Positions 43,201 through 55,200 of a stretch of DNA of 64,000 bases are shown piece by piece. The notes beneath the pieces were generated by a model. It made no database searches and had not been told where the DNA came from. It saw only the letters and a list, made by a program, of their open reading frames with translations. This DNA comes from Lineus longissimus (taxonomy: Eukaryota > Nemertea > Pilidiophora > Heteronemertea > Lineidae). The stretch is from assembly GCF_910592395.1 (NCBI RefSeq), contig NC_088326.1, forward strand, positions 12,095,001 through 12,159,000, written 5' to 3'. The translations under genes and the position numbers were made by a program. Each line of letters starts with the position of its first letter. Positions within the stretch are counted from its first letter, which is position 1.

Positions 43201-46200
43201 AGTTTCCAACACACTTCTAGATGGAGCAACAGTTTCCGACACACTTCTAGATGGTACAACAGTCTCCGAAACACTTCTAGATGGAGCAACAGTTTCCGAC
43301 ACACTTCTAGATGGTACAACAGTCTCCGACACACTTCTAGATGGAGCAACAGTTTCCGACACACTTCTAGATGGTACAACAGTCTCCGACACACTTCTAG
43401 ATGGAGCAACAGTTTCCGACACACTTCTAGATGGTACAACAGTCTCCGACACACTTCTAGATGGAGCAACAGTTTCCGACACACTTCTAGATGGAGCAAC
43501 AGTTTCCGACACACTTCTAGATGGTACAACAGTCTCCGAAACACTTCTAGATGGAGCAACAGTTTCCGACATGCTTCCAGACTGGCTGGAACTAGCAACA
43601 TGGTCAGAATTGGACATACTTGGGCTGGAGCTGGCACCCAGAATAGTTGTTACCACATGACTAGCAGGCACTGTGGGCTGGTTGGAGCTAACAGCAGGAG
43701 AACTGGTCATATCAGGCTGGCTGGAGCTAAAACTAGGGCTGGTCATATCAGACTGGCTGGAGCTAAAACTGGCAGGACTGGACATATCAGGCTGGCTGGA
43801 GCTAAAAGCAGGACTACTCATATCAGGCAGGGTGGAGCTTGAAGCAACTATGGAGGTAAACAGCATAGACGTAGACGAAAGGATTTCGGAAGAGGAAGGA
43901 TACATACCTGATGTGGGTATGGGCGTCCGGCTGGTAAAGGTGTCCGAGGATGTCGAGGTTGGAACACTAGATGCTGTAATAGCAGCAGTCGAATCAGGAC
44001 TTGATGAAACAGCAGGACTCGAAATGGCTGACGACTGCAGTGAACTTGTAGGGAAGAGAGAAGGCACTCGAGTCGTTTGAGATAACGAAAACACTGGAGT
44101 TGTAGGCATCGCAGAGGTTGGTCCTGGTGTTTGAATGATGGTAGAGTCTGTCGGGCTTGTTGACAGCCGAATGCTTGTTTGAGCTGGCGTTGTTTGCAGT
44201 GCACTTGTTAATCCAGGGCTTCCGTGGTCAGTTGAATATGAACTTGGACTTGTAATGACAATGGAAGACTGCACGTAAGTTGCTGACGTATCGACTGTTC
44301 CCGAGTTGTCCAGGGTTGACGTGGTCATCGTTTGAGTAGGTCCACTATCAGATGGGACTAGACTTGGTGATGATTGCATGGTGGGCGTTGGAACTGTTTC
44401 AGATGGTGTTGACTCTTGGCCAGATGTTCCAGATGGGGTTGAAGTCATTTCAGATCTACTCGTGAGCACATCTGTTAGACTTAACGTCAACAATGACGCG
44501 ATATGAGTTTCGGTTGGTGAAGTAGTTCCAGAAGATTGAGATACAGAAGTTGCAATAGCAGTCTGTGTGAGAGATGGTGTCATCCAATTTTTAGTTGAAA
44601 AAACATCAGAGACACTTGCCGCTGTGCTCGAGTCCAAAACAGTTTGAGTTCCGGAGGAAGGGTCAGAGCTGGTAGTCCTAGATGACAGACTATCAGTTGG
44701 TCCTTCACTAGACTGAAGAGCAGTAGGAGATGTTAAGGCCACAGTTGAAGTTGTGAAAGGCACAGATTTCGGAGTGACAATATTCGTTGAGAACTTGTCT
44801 GAACTTGATAAAACAGGTGTGGATTCCATTACTGATGGGGAAGTGATGGTAGGTGACGTCATCAAGGTTGGTTCCGACGAGAGTGATAGAGTTGACCCGG
44901 TTTGAGAAAATGTTCCGGTGGGTATGGGTGAGGTGGTAACTGTTGATGGGAAAAGGTCTGTCAGTGTGGTGAGAGCGGGTGTCTGTTGCGTTGAGCTCCC
45001 TACTGGTAGAGTTGATCCAAGTGATTTGGTGACTTGTGACATAGGTACTGAAGAAAACTGTGTCAGTGTAGTGAAGGCTGGGGTCTGTTCCACGGAGCTC
45101 GCATCTGCTGCAGTGGACTTTGTGATTGAAGATACAGACACAGTTGGTAACTCTGTCAGTGTGGTCAGGGCCTGCGTCTGCGTTGAGCTGGCATGAACTG
45201 TTGGGGAGCCAGTAACGTCAGTAGGTGTGGTGATGACTTGGGTCTCCGAGGCGGAGCTGGCATCTGTTGTTGTCGATGTTGCTGATGCAGGCACTGAAGA
45301 AACTGTAACTGTGAAAGGCGGATTCGATAGAGTTGAGCTCATCCCTGCTTCTGTTGATGTGGTGAGTTGCGTCTGCAATATTGTGCTGGAATGTGCTGCA
45401 GTTGACCCACTTGACATCTTTACTGAAGAAAACGTAGTCTCACTTGTGAATACTGGACTTGATGTAGTTGTAGCTGAGCTTGAATCTGCCATAGTCATGC
45501 TAGGGGAAGACGGATACACAGAGGTGAACAGTGGACTGGTCAGCTGCTCACTGGAACTAAATATTGCTGTAGAACTGGATCCTACCACTGGAGATGTAAA
45601 GGATGATGAGGTCCCGAAAGGACTTGTAGGAACTTCGCTGGAACCAAAAGTCTGTGTAGCTGGAACAAGCGAGCTGAAGCTATCCGCAACTGAAGCCGAG
45701 GCAGTGCCCACAGGCGATGTAAGACTACTGGTGCCTGATAATGTTGATGTCTGAGCCAAACTGTTGGTACCAGTTACAGTCAGGTCGATACTTGTTGACG
45801 TCGCAAGTGATGTGGTCACACTCCCACCTGATGTGGTCAAGGTGGAGGTCGACACCGAGCCTTCTGATGAACTACCCGTACTTGTCTTGGTAGACGGCAC
45901 TACACCAGAGCTTACGAATGTGCCGGTTGTCCTAGACGACTGCAGACTTTCTGATGGTGATACTACGCTGGATCCAAACTCACTCGAACTTGTTTGCGTC
46001 AGACTCCCAGACGGTTTGGGAGTCTGTGAGGGTAGGATGGAACTTGGTAGAACAGATGTAGCTCCATCTTTCGAAGAACTTGTTGCAGATGAAGTTAAAG
46101 TCTGCTCAATACTTGAAGACTTTATTGTCGATGCAACTGGGCTGTTTCCAGTTGAAGTTGGGCTGCTACCAGTTGCAGAAACGGATGAATCGGTCAATCT

Positions 46201-49200
46201 GGGCGTAGACAGGAATGTTGAGCTCACTTCACCGGACGGTATCACTGGGGTCGAGGTTTGTAGAATGGTGGGTGAGGTCTGGGTAAAACTTGCAGAGGCT
46301 TGAACAGAGCTGGACGGATCTGGTTTCGGTGAAATGGTGGAAGTGGATACTAAAATCGTGGATTGAATAAAACTCGGACTTGACTTGGTGGACGGGGTGA
46401 CGGTTTCTTTCGGAACTGTGGAAGTGACGTCTGTGACTTGAGGTGAGGACGACGAATGTAATGGAATAGACATACTACCAGAAGGCGTTGGTGTAATGAA
46501 GTCTGTCGTTGGAATCGGTGTTGTAAAATTTAATTTGACATCACAGAGTTTTCCATCATATTCGCTGGGGCACTTGCACGAGAAGTCGCCAAAGCCATTG
46601 ACGCAGGTTCCATTGTTCAGGCATTTTGGTTCTGGTAGGCAGTAGTTGATGCGGGTCTCACAGATTGGACCGGTCCATCCGATACGGCAGAAGCATCTGG
46701 AATTATATGAGAACGTACAAATGGAACCTTCGTTCCAACAACAGCAGTTCGTTTTCTCAACCTTTTACCTTTAAGTTTAATCTCGCACAAATTATGTTCA
46801 TTCCACTTAAAGGTACCACTACCATTTGGGACACATTTGGGCTTGAGTGACTTACATTATCAGGGCATTTTGAGTCAAATGATAAGGTGTGCTTTCGTGA
46901 AGAGATCATTCTAGGCAGTCAGCTAGGGGTCACATACAACAACCGAATATGCCAACTGCAAGCTAATCTGAAGGTTCTAGATATAACCTCCTCTACACAC
47001 TAGACTATGACAGGCAATCTGCATATTATGGCAACTTAAGAATAAGCTACTACCAAGCATAGCCTGACTTCTCTGATGGATGATTAAAATATTTTCTCAT
47101 GAACAGAAGGCACATACAAAGTTGCTGGAGGGAGGTAGCAAGAAAGACCTGGGAAAGCATGGATGGACAACATCAAAGATTGGACTGGCCCCCCCCACAA
47201 CACCTAAACTTTTCCGTAGAGGCTGGAACCAATCCTCATGGGCAGGCATCACTGCTACTAGCAACCACGGCCCCCCTACGACCTTTGGTCACGGGTCTTA
47301 GTATCAGAAGGAGCAGAAGAGCAGAAGCTTGGTAAAGATTCTACCATACTTGCAAAAGCAGATGATTAAAAAGTGCTAATCTGAAGAAGTTCACCTATCG
47401 AACTCTTTGCCATTATTTCCTGCGCTGCTGGTGAAGATATATGAAAAAACTTAGGACAAGGAGTGAATTTGAAGAAAACTATTTACTCCACCAACTTTAA
47501 ACCATGAATTTTTGGCGAGAAGATAAGTTGCAATCAATTCAGTGTCATACAACATTTTGAAGACAGTCAGCCTACGCCAATAACTCAATAACTGTCTTTG
47601 ACCCCAAGTGGCTACTTATGCCATCTGGTAACCGCCAACTTCGTTACCTAAAACGAACTTACTGTCCAGCATGCATCTCAAAAATTCCAAATGCAGAAGT
47701 CGAAGATGAGGAAAAAGCCATCACGTCACAAATAGGTGGACCATGATGATATTCCAAAAGGGAACAGAATCAAAATATTGAAACTCACCCAAAGCCGCTT
47801 CCTGGGGTCTTCTCTTGACAAACTCCACCATTTTGACAAGGATTCGGTTTACAATCATCAAAGTCGGTCTCACATCTTGGGCCAACCCAACCTGGGACGC
47901 ACCTACACGTATAATCTCCAACCTCGTCCACGCATGTGGCACCATTTTCACATGCATGGTTCACGCAATCGTCAATGTTGTTTTCGCAGCGCGTTCCATT
48001 GAAGCCAGGGACACATCTTGAAAAAAATTCAGAATCAACTGAAACCTTTTCTGCCGATAAGTACCTAAGGTGGTTTGTCGTTCAAATCATAAGGGGGTGC
48101 CAATCTCTGGTCCTCACCACAGAGGACTACTAACGACGGCTTATATTCAATGCAGACAAAGAGGAGTGCTGTGGTACAGGGATGAGTGTTTGACTTGAGA
48201 TCGAAAGGCTATCGGTTCGAGAGACACGGTACTCTGTACTCTGAAATGGCCAAGCGTAGGACAGTATATGCACTCCTTGGTTCCCAATAAAGGCTTCTGG
48301 ATAAGGCTACGGAATGAATGAAAAGTGGTTTGAAACTGTTATACAGTCAAAGAGCACTCTACGTTTAAACGAACATCTTTGATGTACTTACTGACAAGTG
48401 AAGTTTTTCCCCGATCCTTCGATACACGTTGCCCCATTTAGACACAAACTGGTCACACCAGCACCGCAAACGGATACATCAACCTCACAGTTGACACCTG
48501 AAGACAGTCATGAAAGCAGTAGAGTTAGAATGTGCTTGATCGGTGATGGGCCAGCAGGTGATACTCCTAAATTCCATCTGCATCATTTTGGGCTCTGGAG
48601 CGCAAACTACTGGTCAATATCTTTGAAGTTATCTCTGATTTTATCTGATTTATTTTAAAATATCATCGATTTCTTTCCATAGGGTCTCTAAAAAGAGGGC
48701 TTAAGGGGTGAAATGTAGGCCCTGAAAGATTAAAGAAAGCGGGATACTTTGGTGAACTTACCAATAAAACCATCCGGACAACTACAGGAGTAACTGTTCA
48801 CTAAATCGTTGCACCGTCCTCGGACACACGGGTTGGATCGGCACTCGTTAACGTCAACGCTACAATTCATGCCGACATAACCCGGCTTACAACTGCATTC
48901 ATACTTGTTTAGCAAGTTACTGCAGCTGAAAACAAGAAATTGCGAAAAAATAAATGGTTTGGTCATGGAAGCTATCTACGTTAACACTCATCATTGAAAC
49001 AGCATAACATAAAGTAACTTACTTCCCATGAACGCAGGGGTCCGGCTGGCATTCATTGATGTCGAACTGACAAAATGTGCCGGTGTACCCCGGCACGCAG
49101 ACACAATCAAACTTGTTCACAAGGTCCTGGCAGGTGGCACCATTTTGACACGGATCTGTTGCACATTCATTGATGTCTTCTTCACAGTTGGTTCCTGAAA

Positions 49201-52200
49201 AGTGAAATTATCAGTTTAAGTTATAAATAACTGGCAAGATTCTGAGAAAATAGTCCAATCAATTGTTACACACATTTTACTCGGGAAGAAGACCCGTTCA
49301 TGTGACGTCTAATATGGGAATTACCTCGGTATCCTGGTACACAGGTACAGTTGTATGCACCAATCAGATTGTCGCACGTCGCGTTGTTTCGACATGGGTC
49401 ACTCGCGCATTCATCAACGTCATCCTGGCAGAGGAGACCCTGGAATCCCTCAGAGCAGTTACACTTGAACCTGAAACAACAGGACAAAAAATATTTCAGA
49501 CATGAAAGCAAACAATCGCTACATCCATCTTTTAGTTGAGGATTTGGCTTTTATATGCTACAGTCTGAGCTTGCCAACTTTCCGGCCGTGAACATCAGTC
49601 CTGAAGTCACCTCTCTGGAGGTGAGCTGAAAATCAATCAATCAATCAATCATTTGGGATTTAAGGTGCCTATATCCACAAAAAAAACGTGATCAAAGACA
49701 CCAGAGAAACCAATCAAAAAAATATAAGCTGCTGGCCATTTTGACAGACTGCTGCCTAGTTAGAGAACAGGAAAGTTTTCAGCTTTCTCTTGAAGACAAG
49801 GATACTGCTGCTCGCACGAATTTCCTGTGGTAGCCCGTTCCACAGGCGCGGCGCAACACAAGCAAAAGCCCCGTCTCCAGAGGAAGCCATCCTGCTGCGT
49901 GGTTGCACCAGCAGCAGTCTGTCCGAGGAACGCAATGATCGGGACGGGTTGTACATTGTTAGAAGATCTTGCAAATAAACTGGCGCAAAATGAGTCACTT
50001 ACGCAAAATGAGTCACTGAAAATGAGTCACTTACGCGTTATTGCCATCAATGCATGTCCCGTTTGTTCCACACGGATTTGACGCGCATTCGTCGATGTTG
50101 ATCTCGCAGTTGGTGCCGTTAAAACCTGGCTGACAGTCGCAGGTATAACCATTGAACCTGTCCGCACATTTGCCGTTTGATCCACAGGGGTTGGATGCAC
50201 ACTCATTCACGTCCACCTCACAGTTTTTACCACCCCAGCCTAAAATAAGAAACAAGGTATTGTCCTGAGTAATAACTGAGGGGAATCATATTACCGGCTT
50301 TCTTCACAAGTCTAAACACTTACCACTAGAACAGGAACAGTTGTAATCCCCATTCGGTTGAGTCAAGCAAGATGTGGCGTTGTTGATGCACTGGTTGAAA
50401 CCTGGTCCACAGGGGTCGTAACCTATCCCACACCTCGGCCCAGTGAAAAACGGTGGACACGCGCACGAGAAGTTTCCAATGCCGTCCTGGCACGTACCGC
50501 CATTGAGGCATTTATTGGCCGGGTCAGCACACTCGTTGACCTCAGTTGAACACGTCTTGCCTTGCCAGCCCACACTACACATACAGCTGAAACAAATTGA
50601 TAGAAATTGACAATCTTTTCCAATACGTCCTTTTTCTTAATGAATAACACCTTCACAGCCGAACCACACAGATCTACACAGATGAGTGTTCGAGCATTCG
50701 GTCAGGAACTCAATTTGCGAAACTTAGGAGAATCTATCCAGCTCTGCAAGTTCATTTCCAGTTAAAAATTGCTTTCACAGGGAACAGGAGGGAAGTCTAG
50801 CATTAGTAACTTACTCAAAGTCTGCAAACTTGCTGATGCAGGTCCCAGAATTCTGACACGGATTGGGGTCACAGTTATTCTTCACCCTTTCACAAAACTT
50901 AGGAGAATCTATCCAGCTCTGCAAGTTCATTTCCAGCTAAAAATTGCTTTCACAGGGAACAGGAGGCCAATCTGGCGTTAGCAACTTACTCAAAGTCAGC
51001 AAACTTGCTGATGCAAGTCCCAGAATTCTGACACGGATTCGGGTCACAGTTATTCTTCACCCTTTCACAAAACGTTCCGTCCCATCCCGGCGGACATTGA
51101 CATCGATACGACAAATGCAAATCCACACAGGTGGCGCCATTTGTACAGTTGTTTTCCTCGCAGTCGTTGACGGCGTTCGAGCAGGTCTTGCCCGCCCAGC
51201 CTGGGGAGCAGAGGCACCTGTAGTCCTTTGGTTGCTCGAGACAGAAACCGTTTGGGTAGCATGGCGATTCAGCCTGCGAGCTGCCACAGTAACGGAACGG
51301 CCGGGAACAGGTGCTCCCTAGAAATAACAAAATAAAATAAAATATCAGTTATGACAAATTTTACATTTTTTCGTTATATTTTCTTCTACTTTAGTTTGAC
51401 GGAGTCCACTCATCCCTAGAAATAACATAATCAAATAAAATATCAGTTATGACAAATTTTACATTTTTTCGTTATATTTTCTTCTACTTTAGTTTGACGG
51501 AGTCCACTCATCCCTAGAAATAACATAATCAAATAAAATATCAGTTATGACAAATTTTACATTTTTTAGTTATATTTTCTTCTACTTCAGTTTGACAGAG
51601 TCCACTCATCCCTAGAAATAACAAAATAAAATAAAATATCAGTTATGACAATTTTTACATTTTTTCGTTATAGTCACTTCTACTTCAGTTTGACGGAGTC
51701 CACTCATCAGAAATTCAAACCTCACTCACCTTCCCATCCCGGTTCACAAGCGCAAGTGAACCCGCGCTGTAACATCAAATCCTCCGTACAATTCCCGCCA
51801 TTTTGACAAGGGTTCGGCGGCCCACAAGGCTCCGCGGAACAGTTCTTGCCCTTGTAAGGAGGGACACAATCACAGACATAGTCGTTGACTTGATCCCGGC
51901 AGTAGCCGCCGTTGAGACAAGGGTACGGTTCGCAGTCGTTGATGTTTGTTTCGCAATGGACACCTGAAAAGAAGGATAAGCTTATTTATATAGATGTTTG
52001 AAAAACGATTAGGTGCCTGTGACAAACATCCACATCTTGGTCACATCCAGATAAGATGGGGTGGTGTTTTCACTCACCGTTGAATCCCAGCTGACAATCA
52101 CAGTTGTAGCCATTTATCTTGTCTTGGCACTGGCCGTTGTTCCAACACGGATTAGACGCACATTCGTCAATATTAGTCTTGCACGTTACACCTGAAAAAC

Positions 52201-55200
52201 AATAATTAGGATTGTCAGTTAAGTACATTTTTCTTGGATATTTTGAATTTTCAGTTACTCACAATTCTTAACAAAAATATCATATGCATGAACTGTCTAA
52301 TATGTGTTTTTCTCAATATTTTGATTTGTACCTGAGAATCCTGGGATACATGTGCAATTGAAACGGCCTGCTCCATTTCCACAGGTGGCGTTATTCAGAC
52401 ACGGACTGCTCAGACACTCATCAACATCTTGTTCACACCTGAAGCCTGGAAAAAAATCACACGAAAATTATTCCAATACCTATCAGATAACTACTTTTCT
52501 TTCTGCGTCATGTTATCATTTGAATATACTCAGCCAATCTACTTATTCACCTGGCCATGAATTGAGAAGGTAGTTAAGGGTTGACCATAGGCAAAGCCAT
52601 TTTGGCTGGAAATTGAAATCCTAAAGCAATCAGAACTCCTTCAAAACAAAGTGAATGCCCATTTAAAACCTGGGTGGCTGTTCTCTGAAAAACAGAAGAC
52701 AGACTCTTCACTCTTAACTGGAGCACTCTCAATGAGCATGTTCATTCAGAACTACCAGTAGAACCTCCCTTAGCGGACACCTCTCTATTAAGGACACCCT
52801 CTCTATTAAGGACACTATTTTTGGTCCCAAATAGGTCGTTTCCATTCAGTTTGACCTCTCTGATCAGGACACCTCTCTATTAAGGACAGCACTTGCCAGT
52901 CCCGAGGGTGTCCTTAATAGAGATGTTCTACTGTATTTGTGTCACAATTCTTAGTCAACTATCCTCGGCAAAATTCTACAATTTCTCAATTTTTTCTCCA
53001 AAAATAGTCTAAAGTTACCTGTGAATCCATTCGGACAAAGGCACTCGTAGCTGTTGACCTTGTCAAGGCATTGACCTCCATTTTGACAAGGTGAAGACAG
53101 ACACTCATTATCATCGACCTGAAACAAAAAATTCTAAAATGAGAAACGGGAAGTTTAATCTTCTTCTCTTTCAGTGTCCATTCCTTATTGGTATGTTTAT
53201 AGCTTATCACAAAGGTTGGGTCTTAACACTTTCATGGCCAGTTGAATGTATTGTATGCGCCGGTCACCGATCCAAAGGTTGACCGCGCTCAACGTTGCTT
53301 AACTTCCACTCTGGGGCCAACGCGCCAACCACTGGGCCATAAAGGAATTCTCTCATAGCCGGCGGGTTAAGCCGTGCCATATACCTGGGGGTACTATACA
53401 TTGAACACCATCTTCAATATTCTAACAGGATGTTGTCTCCAGCCCATTTCAAATTCGATTTTTATTCAACCATCAGTTACCAAGTTTTGATAGTACACCC
53501 TCGATATGTTTTCACACCTTAGAGGGTTTTCGAAACCCAGGTCAATCATTCATGTGACCCATCATAGATATAACTACAGTGCAACCTCCCTTAGCGGACA
53601 CCTCTCTATTAAGGACAACCTCTCTATTAGGGACACTAGTTTTGGTCCCAAATTCGTTGTTTCCATTCAATTTGACCTCTCTTATCAGGACACCTCTCTA
53701 TTAAGGACAGCACTTGTCAGTCCCGAGGTTGTCCTTAATAGAGAGGTTCTACTGTACCACCAAATATAGATAAATCCATACATGCTACACAAAACAGCTG
53801 CTGCAAAAAACTTATCTACCACAACTACCCAAAAACTAACATTCCATCCAACCTGAATTAAAATTAAGCAAGGCAACAGGAGCGGAGATGAAACTATAAC
53901 AAAGTGCAAAGAGCAGAGAGATTGGCAGCAGAACTGGGAAAGCCTCTACTATCAAAAGCATGTGATGAAAAACTGTATTCATAGTAGGCCCAGTGGCTAC
54001 CAGAGCCAGCTCCAAAGCAATACAATGCGCAAGCAAGCCATGTACATTGCCTCTAACAGCGATTTGAATTGCATGCAATGTTTTAAAATCGCTTGTTTGT
54101 GATGGGCGTCCCAGGAACCTGCGGCATGACTCAGCGATTACTGCAATCTGCAAACGATATCAAACCCGGCGATACCGTATTTGACCACAGATAGTTACAA
54201 TCGTAAGTTGCAGCGATGAAAATTGCTTGTTTGCACAGGGCGGTGTCTGCAAGGTCAAGATGACAACTTCTTCAATCCATAACTCTCTTCTTCAATTGTC
54301 ATCATATGACATCCTGTACAGGGTAAACTTCGTGTTTATTGGGACATAATCTTTTCTTGGAATTATGATCACCCTCCTCACCACAGATCGTCTTGGAGAA
54401 CTCAGTGGAAGATAGAACAGGGTTGCCAAAGAGCGAGGGCAAAAATATTTTTCTTGTAAAAATCTCATCATTTGACAGCCCTCGCTTGCACGAAAATACC
54501 TCTAAAATACTTATTTTTGGTCCAATTTTGAAAATTCTAAGTATCGAAAGAAAGTTGAGATAGAGATTTTTCCATTTCCTGTATCAAATTAGCATTTAGT
54601 GAGGAAAAATCTTCAAGAAATATGCTAAATATCGAGAAATGTGACATCCCTGATTGAAGAAACTGCCACCTCGGTCTGAACTTTTTAAGCAAAGCAGGGG
54701 AACATGCAGCTGGACAAATAAGCCAGGTTTGCAACAGAAAATAAAAACCTTGGAATATGACTTCATGATCTTCTTGAACAGAAAATAAATTGTGCCTAAA
54801 GAAGGGAAATAATGAGGACCTATATTAACATGGGTATTTGAACTACTCTTGGTGAAACATTTTAAAAGTCTATCAAGTCTCCTATCTGTATGAAATAAAT
54901 ATCATTTGGGCCACTACCAGTATTAAGACATTGTACCTTCAAGGCTGCAGCCATAATGGTCATCCTTGATAACCCTACCTAAATTAGACATAGCAGGTTG
55001 AAAATTAAACTCGAATTTGAAAATTTCTTATAGGGTAAAAACAGAAGATGAATTTTAACATTGTCAAGTTGACACCAGCGTCTGTGAAAAAACTGGTTTG
55101 AATATCCAGGCCAAGGGATTGTTGACCTTGACAGTGAGGCCAAGCGGCGTCTGGGGACATAGATTGGTGCATTAACAGCCAATGGATGCCCAACCATCTT

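Noticed and set aside
42816-43590. Regular 30-bp repeats resembling a CRISPR array
   Set aside because: There are no unique spacers, the repeats are head-to-tail and coding, and the host is eukaryotic.
42770-43660. 296-codon plus-strand frame and a 293-codon alternative minus frame over the 30-bp array
   Set aside because: Repeat units divisible by 3 keep several frames open at once; the phase-matched EYS frame with splice sites on both sides is the real one.
44918-46303. Plus-strand frames of 92-179 codons opposite the mucin exon
   Set aside because: They are antisense shadows of Ser/Thr codons (rich in V, E, D, L) with no domain and no splice context.
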